Shown piece after piece: positions 29,479 to 38,523 of a DNA stretch of 42,737 nucleotides. The stretch is from the NCBI GenBank assembly GCA_020436085.1, contig JAGQYM010000040.1, positions 1-42,737 of the forward strand, read 5' to 3'. Numbering within the stretch: the stretch's first letter is position 1; every line of letters begins with the position of its first letter. The notes beneath the pieces are model-generated. The model was not told the DNA's origin, made no database searches, and saw nothing but the letters and a program-made list of their open reading frames with translations. A program made the translations under genes and the position numbers. The stretch comes from Cyclobacteriaceae bacterium (GTDB lineage Bacteria > Bacteroidota > Bacteroidia > Cytophagales > Cyclobacteriaceae).

Positions 29479-32400
29479 ATGAAATCGGTGCTATCCGCTT
29501 TGAATGTCAAGCCTGAAGAACAGCTTCAGGTTGGGCTTATGCTCAGCACGGGTTTCTTCATGGGGATTTTCATTGCGACCTATACCGTTACCGCAGAGTC
29601 CCTGTTTCTCAATCAGTTAAGTGAACAACTGGACCAGGCTTTTCTTGCCTCCGGGATTTTCGGGATAGTATCTACGGCCATCTTTTCCTTCCTCCAGAAT
29701 AGGGTGAAGTTCAGTACGCTCACGACCATGAGCATCCTGATGATCGTGTTCTTTACCAGTGCTGTATATTATCTATACAACTATGGCGATCCACAATATC
29801 ACGATGAGGTATTGTTTGCCATGTACTGCCTCACCGGACCTATGACGGCTGTGTTGTTGCTTTGTTATTGGGGAATATTTGGCCGTCTTTTTAATTTCAG
29901 ACAGAGTAAGAGAATAATTGGATGGATTGATACCGGTCAGTTGGTGGCTTCCATTCTTGCTTTCTTTCTTATTCCTCTTACAGCAGCCTACTTCACAGAA
30001 ACTTCAAATTATCTTATTGTTTGTGCACTCAGTATTCTGGTGTCAGCAATACTTTTCTTCATCATCTCCTTTAGGTTTCCACTAACCAAAAATGATCCAA
30101 GAGAATTTGAATCATCCGTAAGAAAGGAGACTTCCTTCTCCCAGATATTTAAGGATCCATATGTACTGCTATTGAGTGTCTTCCTGGTCATTTCCATGGT
30201 GACCTTCATATTCAACCAATATGCTTTCCAGGATCTCATTAACGAGCAGTATCCCAATCAACGGGAACTGACAGACTTTCTCGCCTACTTCAATGGAGCT
30301 ATCTATTTGCTTAGCTTGTTTATGCAGACGTTTGTCAACGACAGGATCATTGGCAATTATGGCATCAAAGTTTCACTTTTCGTATTACCCATAATTGTTG
30401 GAGTCTTTGCAATTGGTGCGCTGGTAACGGGAACATTCTTCGGTTATGATCTGGCACAGAGCCCAACAACCTTCATATTCTTTTTCCTCTTCATGGCTTT
30501 AACCAGGTTGTTCAACGCAACATTGAGAGACTCACTTGAGAACCCGGTGTTCAAACTTCTGTTTATCCCACTTGACAATCGATTAAGGTTTGGGATACAG
30601 GCAAAAGTTGAAGGTGTCGTAAATGAGTCAGGAAGATTTGTAGCCGGTACTTTCATTTTCCTTTTTGCAATGATACCGTTCTTCAAAATCCTTTGGATTC
30701 CAGGGTTGATTCTCTTGATGGTAGGGGCCTACTTTCTCGTTGTTGGACGGCTTTACAATGGATACCGGAACAAAATCCGAACAAAGCTGGAAAGCTCTGA
30801 TTTTCAACAAGATAAACTGGAAATTGGCTTTGCGCAGATTACCAGTAAGCTTGAAAAGCTGCTCTCCGTAAACATCACTTCGAAGGCTGTTTTTTCTTTC
30901 AAGCTGCTTGAAAAGATTAACCCCGCCCAGATTTCATCATGGATTAACAACCTGATGAAAAACGAGGATGGTGATGCACGCGAGTACGCACAGCATCGAA
31001 TGAATGAGCTTAAGGGTCTTTCAGTGTCGGATCGGTATGTTATCAGGATTGACCCATCGCAAGCGAGCTCGAATGATAAAAACGTTTTGACAAAAGCAGA
31101 CCTTGAGCAAATGCTATCGACTGGTGGTGACATCACCAAGCAAAGAATTCAAAAGTTAACCAGGTCTTCTTCTGTGGAGGATAGGCAGTATGCTGCGGAG
31201 TTATTGTTGCACTCTTCTTCGGAGGAAAACATTTCTTTCCTTATGGAATTGCTCCACGATGCTGAGCCTTCTATTCGAAGTACTGCTATTAAGACGGCCA
31301 CCCAGAAGTACAATGATGAGGTAATTATGGCTCTCATTGAGAATCTGGGTAATTCGCTATATAGCAATCAGGCCATGAGTTCTCTCGTGTTAATCGGCAG
31401 CAAGTCCCTGAATCTACTTGAAAACGCCTTTTATCGCTATGGTAATAACACCCAAATCCTGATTAAGATCATTCAGGTGATGGGTAGGATAGGAGGGCAA
31501 CGAGCCAAGGACCTATTGTGGAATAAGATTGACTATCCTGACAAAGTAGTGGTTTCGCAGGTGCTGCTTTCTCTTGGGGTCTGTGGTTTCAAGGCGGGTA
31601 TCTCGCAGATCACCCGAATAAAGTTTGCCATTGAGTCGGATATTTCTGATATCAGTTGGAATCTTAACGCTATTCTGGAAGTGGGCTCAAGCGGTGACGC
31701 GAAGATCATCAAGCAGGCACTTGAGCGGGAAATACAAAATGACATTGAACACATCTACATGCTTTTGGCCATGTTGTATGACACGCGGTCGATCCAATTG
31801 GTTAAGGAAAACATTGAAAGTGGAACTACTGAAGGAACAACCTATGCAGTAGAGTTGCTGGATGTGTTTCTTTCCGAGTCATTAAAACTAAGAGTAATTC
31901 CGGTGCTCGATGACCTGACAGTGTCTGAACGGATCAACCGCCTCGAAGCGTTTTATCCGAGAGTGAAGCTGGACGAAAAATTGGTGCTTAAGTTCTTGAT
32001 AAACAGGGATTTCACCCAGTCAAACCGCTGGACCAAGGCTACTGTACTTCATCAGATTGGCGTTCAGAAAATTGGGGATTTCAAGATGGATTTGATTGCT
32101 CAATTATTCAATTCAGATATTCTGATCAGAGAGGTTGCTGCCTGGGCGCTTAACCAAATTGACCACGACACCTATGTAACAAATGCAAAGCGGCTTGGTG
32201 AGGATGCAAAGAAACGCCTTGACGAGGTGATCTTCCAGGTAGAGCATCAAACACGGCAGATGGGATACAGCAAAGTAATGTTCTTTAAGAATATTGAGGT
32301 GTTTGAAGGAATACCGGGCGTGGCGCTGTCGCACTTATCAGACATTTCCTATGAGGTGAAGTTGGAGCCACAGAAATCGATGGTCATTGATGGGAAGGTC

Positions 32401-32640
32401 AACAACAACTTCTTCATCATTTACAGTGGGGAGGTTGAGTTTTTTGAAAAAGGAAAATCGGCTGGAAATTATCAGGCCGGCCAGTTCATCGGTGAGATGG
32501 TTTCATCTCCGGGGTTTGTGAATACTCACGTGCTCATTGCCAAACAAGAGACAATTTTGCTCAGGGTTGATAAGGATCAGTTTTACGAACTTTTGTCCGA
32601 CAATGTGAAGCTTGCAGATAGGGTTTTGGAATATATTTGA
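29479..32640 (+). CDS. ATP/ADP-translocase-like membrane protein fused to HEAT repeats and a cyclic-nucleotide-binding fold
   Basis: 1053 residues. Residues 1 to about 430 hold 11-12 hydrophobic spans and resemble the Npt/Tlc nucleotide carrier family (inference from overall pattern such as the early M-L-S-T-G-F-F-M-G-I-F and N-A-T-L-R-D-S-L-E-N-P in the middle). Residues about 500-890 are helical HEAT-like repeats (V-E-D-R-Q-Y-A-A-E-L-L-L, P-S-I-R-S-T-A-I-K-T). Residues about 935-1053 form a cyclic-nucleotide-binding fold (F-F-K-N-I-E-V-F-E-G-I-P, F-I-I-Y-S-G-E-V-E-F-F-E), but the phosphate cassette lacks the usual Arg after G-E-M (residues 1005-1017), so cAMP binding is doubtful. It probably has its own promoter and lies 144 bases before the STAND gene. 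Role unknown; nucleotide transport is not established. Confidence 0.8.
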   Translation: MKSVLSALNVKPEEQLQVGLMLSTGFFMGIFIATYTVTAESLFLNQLSEQLDQAFLASGIFGIVSTAIFSFLQNRVKFSTLTTMSILMIVFFTSAVYYLYNYGDPQYHDEVLFAMYCLTGPMTAVLLLCYWGIFGRLFNFRQSKRIIGWIDTGQLVASILAFFLIPLTAAYFTETSNYLIVCALSILVSAILFFIISFRFPLTKNDPREFESSVRKETSFSQIFKDPYVLLLSVFLVISMVTFIFNQYAFQDLINEQYPNQRELTDFLAYFNGAIYLLSLFMQTFVNDRIIGNYGIKVSLFVLPIIVGVFAIGALVTGTFFGYDLAQSPTTFIFFFLFMALTRLFNATLRDSLENPVFKLLFIPLDNRLRFGIQAKVEGVVNESGRFVAGTFIFLFAMIPFFKILWIPGLILLMVGAYFLVVGRLYNGYRNKIRTKLESSDFQQDKLEIGFAQITSKLEKLLSVNITSKAVFSFKLLEKINPAQISSWINNLMKNEDGDAREYAQHRMNELKGLSVSDRYVIRIDPSQASSNDKNVLTKADLEQMLSTGGDITKQRIQKLTRSSSVEDRQYAAELLLHSSSEENISFLMELLHDAEPSIRSTAIKTATQKYNDEVIMALIENLGNSLYSNQAMSSLVLIGSKSLNLLENAFYRYGNNTQILIKIIQVMGRIGGQRAKDLLWNKIDYPDKVVVSQVLLSLGVCGFKAGISQITRIKFAIESDISDISWNLNAILEVGSSGDAKIIKQALEREIQNDIEHIYMLLAMLYDTRSIQLVKENIESGTTEGTTYAVELLDVFLSESLKLRVIPVLDDLTVSERINRLEAFYPRVKLDEKLVLKFLINRDFTQSNRWTKATVLHQIGVQKIGDFKMDLIAQLFNSDILIREVAAWALNQIDHDTYVTNAKRLGEDAKKRLDEVIFQVEHQTRQMGYSKVMFFKNIEVFEGIPGVALSHLSDISYEVKLEPQKSMVIDGKVNNNFFIIYSGEVEFFEKGKSAGNYQAGQFIGEMVSSPGFVNTHVLIAKQETILLRVDKDQFYELLSDNVKLADRVLEYI

Positions 32641-32755
32641 TTTTAGCTAAATTTCAAGGATTTTTTAGGCTATACCTCATTTTTTGGCCTTAAATCGATG
32701 ATTTTTTAAACTTTTCGTAAGAGGGTGGATATTCGCAATTCGTTGGCTTCTTTGC

Positions 32756-32763
32756 TAAATTTC
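32756..32763 (+). promoter_or_regulatory. Possible -7 box for the STAND operon
   Basis: TAAATTTC differs from TAnnTTTG only in the last base and ends 21 bases before the start at 32785. It lies within GCTAAATTTCAA (32754-32765), a 12-mer that also occurs at 32646-32657 just after the previous gene. Confidence 0.35.
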
Positions 32764-32784
32764 AAATCCGATTAATTTGAATCG

Positions 32785-35700
32785 ATGCTGAATTATTCTG
32801 TCCAGGTTGGCGAGTATGAGGATGATGCACCCGGTCCACAAGAATCGGAGGGCGGATTTGGCTTTAATCCTTTTCCAGGACTACGACCTTTCACCATCGA
32901 TGAGAGTCATCTCTACTTTGGAAGGGAAGGGCAAGTAGACGAGATATTGGTAAAGCTGGCGGCCCACCGTTCTGTCACCGTGATGGGATATTCCGGTAGC
33001 GGAAAGTCCAGTTTGATGCATTGCGGTTTGGTTCCGGTTTTGTATGGGGGATTTATGACGCAAACAGGCCCCCACTGGCACATCATATCAGCCAGGCCAG
33101 GAACATCTCCAATTGGAAATCTTACGGAAGCGATTGTCAAATATCAGGTTGACAATGGCTTGATTGAAAAAACGGATACGGACATTCACCGAGCGATCAT
33201 CAACTCCGTGTTGCGCAGCGGACCTGACGGCCTCATTGAAGTGGCCAAATACATTCAGAACAAACGCTCAGAGAATATCTTCTTGATGATCGATCAGTTT
33301 GAAGAACTGTTTCGGTATGAAGACGCAGCCGATGAGTACGCAAACGATGCTACCGCTTATGTCAATCTGATTCTCAATGCAGTACACCAGACGAAAGTGC
33401 CGGTGTACGTAGCGATTAACATGAGATCCGATTTTATTGGCGATTGTTCAGCTTTCACCGGCCTTACCCAGATGATCAACGATAGCAACTATCTGGTGCC
33501 TCAGATGACTCGTGATCAAAAGCGGATGGCTATTGAAGGACCGATTGCTGTTGGAGGAGGCAGAGTTTCACAACGGTTGGTGAAGAAGCTCCTCGCAGAC
33601 ATCGATAATCACCAGGATCAGCTTCCGATTCTTCAGCATGCGCTGATGCGTACGTGGGACTATTGGGTTGAGAACCGTGAACCCGGTGAACCGATAGACA
33701 TCAGGCACTACAATGCTATCGGAAAAATAGAGCAGGCACTTTCCTTGCACGCCAACGAAGCGTTTGACGAGTTATCGTCTAAGGAAAAAGAAATAGCAGA
33801 GGTACTTTTCAAAAATATTACCGAAAAGGGGGAGGACAATCAAGGGCTAAGACGACCCTGTAAAGTCAATGTTGTGGCTGAGATCGCTGAGGTAAGTGAT
33901 CAAGAGGTGATCAAGGTGGTCGACAACTTCAGGAAGCCCGGTCGTTCGTTTGTGATGCCTGATGCTTCAATAAAGCTTTCAGGAGAATCGGTGGTTGAGC
34001 TCTCACATGAGAGCATGATGAGGATCTGGACCCGGCTTCTAACCTGGGTGGATGAGGAATCGGATTCTGCGAGGACTTACAAAAGAATTTCTGAAGCAGC
34101 AGCGATGTACCAGATCGGCAAGACTGGATTGTGGCGACCACCGGATTTGCAATTGGCACTCAACTGGCAGAAGAAACAGCGACCAACAAGGGCATGGGCG
34201 CAGCGATATGATATCGCTTTTGAAAGGGCGATCGTTTTCCTCGACACCAGTAGGATTACCTACGAAGCAGAATTAAAGAATCAGGAATTACTCCAAAGAA
34301 GAATTCTAAGAAGAGCGAGAGTAACCAATGTTATCCTTACTATTCTACTCCTTATAGCCATTGCGTTTTTCTTTTATGGGCTTACGCAACAAATCGCTGC
34401 AGAAAGAGAGGCGCTGAATGCGCGCGAGCAAGAGAAGCTTGCCATTGCCGCCAGAGATGAAGCTCAGATTGAACGGGAAAGAGCTATCGAACAAAGACAA
34501 ATTGCCGAGAAAGCGCTTGCCGAACAGAGACGCCTTACAACCAGACTGAACGAACAGATAATAATTGCTACACGAGCCAGGCAAGAGGCGCTTGCCAATC
34601 TTCAAATTGCCGAGGAGCAAAGACAAATTGCAGAAGAGCAGCGAGGAAAAGCCGAAGCTGCAACGCTTGGATTCAAAGAACAATACGATCGTGCGGAGGC
34701 CGCCCTAAAAGATGCAAACCGGTTGTTGTATTTGTCGGTTGCCCAATCAATGGAGGCTAAGTCTGTTGGGTTGGATGATCCGGAACTAGCGGGACTACTT
34801 GCGATGCAGGGGTATCTTTTCCATACAAAATATGAAGGCAAGGTTTACGATCCTTATGTATTTAGCGGATTGTATTATTCATTGGCAAAACTTAACGGCT
34901 CAAATTATAATGCCCTTTACGTGCCAGGCAAGCTTCGTAACAGGATGTACGCACTTGCTGTATCAAAGCAAGGAAATGGTTTCTTTACAACTGGTAACGA
35001 TGGGCGCATCTTTGCCGGGGACTACATCACACATGAGATGGGCCAACAGATTGGGGCTAATCCTTTTCCGAACAGGGTGCTTGAGTTAAGCTTAGATGAG
35101 AAGTATCTAGTAAACGGAAGTGACTCAAGCTATATTCAAATTTATAATCTTGAAACAAATAACAGGCCTGTGCAGGTGGCCGGCCACAATGGCTTTGTCA
35201 ATAGTATAAAGTTTCTGCCTGACAATTCAGGTTTCGTGTCATCAGCGTCAGACAGAACCTTGCGATTTACAGATCATCGCACGGGGAAAAGTCAGTTACT
35301 TCTATCGCTTCCTTTTGATTTGAAATCTATTGATGTGAGTGGAGATGGAAATTGGCTGGTGGGCGCATCTACTTCGGGAGAGTTGGTGTTAGTAAACCTT
35401 CAATCTCAGACTTATGAGACAATTCTAAACGAAGCTCCCAATCGAGTGTTGAGTGTAGCGTTCCATCCAAGCAGGAATCTTGTTGCGTTTGGAGTAGAAG
35501 TACTAAGTGAAAACGGGATTCCTGTGCGCGGTGTTGTAAAGTTACTTGACACAGACACCAGGAATGTGACAAAAGAGTTATCTGGTCACAAGTCTGGGGT
35601 ATCAGACATAGAATTTAGCCCCGATGGCTTGTTGCTTGCCAGTGCAGGGTTAGATAGAAAGCTACAGATGTGGGTAGTGGATCAGGAAGAAGATCTGCCT

Positions 35701-35943
35701 ATCCTGATGGATAATAATAATGGTAACATTTGGGATATTGGGTTTGCAAAAGGATCTGATTATCTATTGGCTTCTTGCAACAACGGTGAGATCAGAATTT
35801 GGCCGACAAACACCAGGATGCTTGCGGAACAGGTTTGCCCTAAGCTTACCAGAAATATGACACCGGAGGAGTGGGAGATTTATGTCGCCAACGGTATTCT
35901 GTACGAACCTACTTGTAAAAGCTTACTCATTAGTGATTTCTAG
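32785..35943 (+). CDS. Transmembrane STAND NTPase with coiled coil and WD40 propeller
   Basis: 1052 residues. The nSTAND1-type start F-N-P-F-P-G-L-R-P-F is near residue 30, with Walker A G-Y-S-G-S-G-K-S-S at 68-76 and Walker B M-I-D-Q-F-E-E-L at 168-175. A winged-helix-like region follows to about 470. One membrane span lies at about 513-534 (V-T-N-V-I-L-T-I-L-L-L-I-A-I-A-F-F-F). Next comes an Ala/Glu/Gln/Arg coiled coil (about 535-650, with E-E-Q-R-Q-I-A-E-E-Q-R) and WD40-type repeats (about 690-1025). The basic stretch before the span predicts a cytosolic NTPase and a periplasmic propeller. STAND proteins are ligand-triggered switches; here the sensor could be outside and the NTPase inside. 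It heads an operon: the next gene begins 6 bases after its stop. Confidence 0.9.
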   Translation: MLNYSVQVGEYEDDAPGPQESEGGFGFNPFPGLRPFTIDESHLYFGREGQVDEILVKLAAHRSVTVMGYSGSGKSSLMHCGLVPVLYGGFMTQTGPHWHIISARPGTSPIGNLTEAIVKYQVDNGLIEKTDTDIHRAIINSVLRSGPDGLIEVAKYIQNKRSENIFLMIDQFEELFRYEDAADEYANDATAYVNLILNAVHQTKVPVYVAINMRSDFIGDCSAFTGLTQMINDSNYLVPQMTRDQKRMAIEGPIAVGGGRVSQRLVKKLLADIDNHQDQLPILQHALMRTWDYWVENREPGEPIDIRHYNAIGKIEQALSLHANEAFDELSSKEKEIAEVLFKNITEKGEDNQGLRRPCKVNVVAEIAEVSDQEVIKVVDNFRKPGRSFVMPDASIKLSGESVVELSHESMMRIWTRLLTWVDEESDSARTYKRISEAAAMYQIGKTGLWRPPDLQLALNWQKKQRPTRAWAQRYDIAFERAIVFLDTSRITYEAELKNQELLQRRILRRARVTNVILTILLLIAIAFFFYGLTQQIAAEREALNAREQEKLAIAARDEAQIERERAIEQRQIAEKALAEQRRLTTRLNEQIIIATRARQEALANLQIAEEQRQIAEEQRGKAEAATLGFKEQYDRAEAALKDANRLLYLSVAQSMEAKSVGLDDPELAGLLAMQGYLFHTKYEGKVYDPYVFSGLYYSLAKLNGSNYNALYVPGKLRNRMYALAVSKQGNGFFTTGNDGRIFAGDYITHEMGQQIGANPFPNRVLELSLDEKYLVNGSDSSYIQIYNLETNNRPVQVAGHNGFVNSIKFLPDNSGFVSSASDRTLRFTDHRTGKSQLLLSLPFDLKSIDVSGDGNWLVGASTSGELVLVNLQSQTYETILNEAPNRVLSVAFHPSRNLVAFGVEVLSENGIPVRGVVKLLDTDTRNVTKELSGHKSGVSDIEFSPDGLLLASAGLDRKLQMWVVDQEEDLPILMDNNNGNIWDIGFAKGSDYLLASCNNGEIRIWPTNTRMLAEQVCPKLTRNMTPEEWEIYVANGILYEPTCKSLLISDF

Positions 35944-35949
35944 GTAAAG

Positions 35950-37044
35950 ATGAAAAAACTGATAGTTGGCTTTTTGGTTGCATGTTCAGTAGGGACCGGG
36001 TTTGGACAAGACACGGATTGTTTGCAGACGCTCGCCCGCGCCAACGATGAATTTACTGCAGGTCGGTTTTTCGGTATACCTGCCCTGCTAAAGAACTGTC
36101 TTGATAATGGATTTACCAATGAGCAGAAAATTCAGGCCTATCAATTACTAACTCAGGCTTACCTTATCCTTGATGATCCGATTGCGGCTGAGGACAGTTA
36201 CTTAAAGCTGTTGAAGGCTGACCCTGAGTTCGTGGCTTCTCCTGACAAAGATCCAATTGATATTGTTTACTTGAGTAAAAAATTTACCGCCACGCCTATC
36301 TTAACGCCACATTTTCGGGTTGGCACCAACGTGTCGTTTGTGCGAACCATTTATGAAGTGAGTACCGAAGGCTATCCAGTTGATCGGAAAAACAATATTC
36401 GACCAGGATTTTCTGCGGGTGTCGGGCTCGACTGGAATATCAACGACAATATCAGCATTGCAGGTGAATTGGATTTCGGATCCAAGTCCTTTAAGACAAC
36501 ACGTAACGCTATCTCGACTGATGATTTTCAGGAATCAATAGAGAGGCAACTTTGGCTTGATGTTCCATTTTACGTCAAGTACAGAGATAATTTTGGTAAG
36601 ATTAGACCATTCGGATACGCTGGTTTTGCATTCAATCTGCTGTTCACGTCTACGGTAGAGTTGCGAACTGAGAATAGAAGTGCTGGAGGAAGTCAGGTTC
36701 CGACCGAAGGGCCGAACGAAAAAATTGGGTACAAGCGAAATTTGTTCAATAGATCGATGCTTGTTGGTGGCGGAGCTTATTACAAAATAGGGAAGGACTT
36801 CTTGTTTGCTGATGTCAGATATATGGCTGGTATGACTAACCTGGCGAACGAAAACGAGAACTATTACAATGAGAATGGATCACTCGCTACCTCTATCGGT
36901 AGATATCGGTGGATCGGTGACTACTTCAGGCTTGATAATGTTTCGTTTTCGATTGGTTATGTGAAGCCGCTTTATAATCCGCGAAAGATTAAAAAAGCAA
37001 ATACTCGAAAGGTGTTGCGGGAGATAAATAAAGAAGATAATTGA
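35950..37044 (+). CDS. Outer-membrane beta-barrel with N-terminal helical domain
   Basis: 364 residues. A signal peptide (cut near F-G-Q, residue 20) leads to a helical, TPR-like periplasmic segment (about 22-95) with paired Cys residues at 24 and 50. From about 115 it is built of amphipathic beta strands with aromatic girdles (F-R-V-G-T-N-V-S-F-V, F-A-F-N-L-L-F, Y-Y-K-I-G), like an 8-10-strand porin-type barrel. After the last strand (S-I-G-Y-V-K-P-L-Y) a 22-residue basic tail follows, unusual because many barrels end at the last strand. It lies between the STAND gene and a lipoprotein gene that overlaps its stop codon; the three are likely co-made. No exact family name can be given. Confidence 0.82.
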   Translation: MKKLIVGFLVACSVGTGFGQDTDCLQTLARANDEFTAGRFFGIPALLKNCLDNGFTNEQKIQAYQLLTQAYLILDDPIAAEDSYLKLLKADPEFVASPDKDPIDIVYLSKKFTATPILTPHFRVGTNVSFVRTIYEVSTEGYPVDRKNNIRPGFSAGVGLDWNINDNISIAGELDFGSKSFKTTRNAISTDDFQESIERQLWLDVPFYVKYRDNFGKIRPFGYAGFAFNLLFTSTVELRTENRSAGGSQVPTEGPNEKIGYKRNLFNRSMLVGGGAYYKIGKDFLFADVRYMAGMTNLANENENYYNENGSLATSIGRYRWIGDYFRLDNVSFSIGYVKPLYNPRKIKKANTRKVLREINKEDN

Positions 37045-38312
37045 TGGGAAAGTATCTCATATATATTGCTTTGTTGGGTGTGCTCTTTGCATGTGACACT
37101 ACTTCTTCAATTGACCCTCCCGATGATACCCATTTTTTGAAGTTTTATGGAAACGAGGGTAACCAACAAGGAGTCGATGCAGTGGTAAATGCTGATGGAA
37201 CCATCACATTGCTTGGCAATACCGAATCTCAGGATATGGGGCAGCAACTTTATTTGGTGAACATTGAAGCCAATGGCACGGTTGTCTGGGATATTGAAAT
37301 AGGTGGTGCCAGTGATGAACAGGCTGTCGACCTTGAATTGACCAGCGATGGGCGACTGGTGTTGGTGGCGAATGTTGTGAATGCTCCGGGTGAACGCGAC
37401 ATACTCATCATGACATTATCGTCAGATGGTAATATCATTAATTCACAAACGACAGGTTTTACTGATGGGTCTGGCAATACCGATGAGGTAGCGATTTCTG
37501 TAACTCAAAGTGCTGACGGATTTTTGGTGGCTGGATCCACGAGTAATCTGGACTTAAAACCAAATGATTCTGGAAACAGCGTGGTAGATACCAGAGACGC
37601 TTTGCACTTAAGGTATTTTGATGACCTCAGTCCTTATCCATCAACGTGGAGGCAAGCCCATGGTCCAGGTAGTTTTGATGAATGTGTGAAAATTATTCAG
37701 GTATCGCCAACGCAGTTTTACTTTTTTGGGTATTCGAATACACAGGCCTCTGATCAGAATTTCTACGTACTTGGATTAGGCGTGGACGGGGAGACCAACA
37801 ACGCAGATGACTTCTTACCAGGGACTTCGAGTTCAAATGAATTTTTAAAGTCGGTTATTGCGTCTCCGATTCAGTCCGGTGAGGGATACTTATTAGCGGG
37901 CATCTCTCAGTCTACAGGATCAAATGCGGATATTTTTATCGTGAAACTTCGGAAAGACTTAACTTTCCTGGCTTCTGATAAGCTCTTCGAAAAGACCTTA
38001 GGTATTGATTTGGGTGTTCCCCAAGATTTGGATCTGGCGGCATATGCCTCGTCCAATTCGGGCTTCTTCATATTGGCAAACGAAAATACCGGAGGCATTC
38101 AGAATTTCTATCTAACCAAGATTGACAACAGTGGGTTTGAATTATGGAATGACCCAATCAGTTTCGGAGGAGAGTCGGACGATAGTATCGGTGCTGTACT
38201 GGAACTACCTGATGGATCAATCGGTATTATCGGAACTTTCTCAATCGGTCAGGATGGGGAAACGAAGATGACTTTCATCAAGGTGAACAAAGAAGGGAAA
38301 TTTTTAAAATAA
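37044..38312 (+). CDS. Lipoprotein with beta-propeller-type repeats
   Basis: 422 residues from ATG 37044, overlapping the barrel gene's TGA by one base (TGATG). Lipobox L-F-A-C ends the signal (Cys15). The rest is made of blade-like repeats of about 45-55 residues with Ser-Asp/Gly-Asp turns: G-G-A-S-D-E-Q-A-V-D-L-E-L-T-S-D-G, T-D-E-V-A-I-S-V-T-Q-S-A-D-G, G-G-E-S-D-D-S-I-G-A-V-L-E-L-P-D-G. This resembles propellers of the kind that count or display ligands on the cell surface. No enzyme motif is visible. As the third gene of the STAND-barrel operon it may cover or be exported with the barrel. Confidence 0.82.
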   Translation: MGKYLIYIALLGVLFACDTTSSIDPPDDTHFLKFYGNEGNQQGVDAVVNADGTITLLGNTESQDMGQQLYLVNIEANGTVVWDIEIGGASDEQAVDLELTSDGRLVLVANVVNAPGERDILIMTLSSDGNIINSQTTGFTDGSGNTDEVAISVTQSADGFLVAGSTSNLDLKPNDSGNSVVDTRDALHLRYFDDLSPYPSTWRQAHGPGSFDECVKIIQVSPTQFYFFGYSNTQASDQNFYVLGLGVDGETNNADDFLPGTSSSNEFLKSVIASPIQSGEGYLLAGISQSTGSNADIFIVKLRKDLTFLASDKLFEKTLGIDLGVPQDLDLAAYASSNSGFFILANENTGGIQNFYLTKIDNSGFELWNDPISFGGESDDSIGAVLELPDGSIGIIGTFSIGQDGETKMTFIKVNKEGKFLK

Positions 38313-38386
38313 GGGGTTTTTCAGCCCCAAATGGTTACTTTTAGGGTTTAGTCTATATTTAATTTTTTAGTTGGCTCCCGAATATG

Positions 38387-38458
38387 CCCCACCCGCAATC
38401 CCGACAGAACTGTAACCAGTCGATCCATTTAGTGGGGTGGCTATTTATTCGTTTTTTT
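38387..38458 (+). other. Folded-looking leader before the giant gene
   Basis: CCCCAC at 38387-38392 can pair with GTGGGG at 38432-38437, and CCACCC (38389-38394) with GGGTGG (38435-38440) is a competing 6-bp pairing. CGAC at 38402-38405 and GTCG at 38419-38422 form an inner stem. A T run follows at 38452-38458. It lies 66 bases before the giant gene's start and could be a terminator or an attenuator. A possible -7 box TATATTTA is upstream at 38354-38361. Confidence 0.35.
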
Positions 38459-38523
38459 AGCCAATTGTCATTGAGTAAATCGGCCATTTGCAAAGAGATG
38501 GTGGCCCTAATTCAAACCCCATT

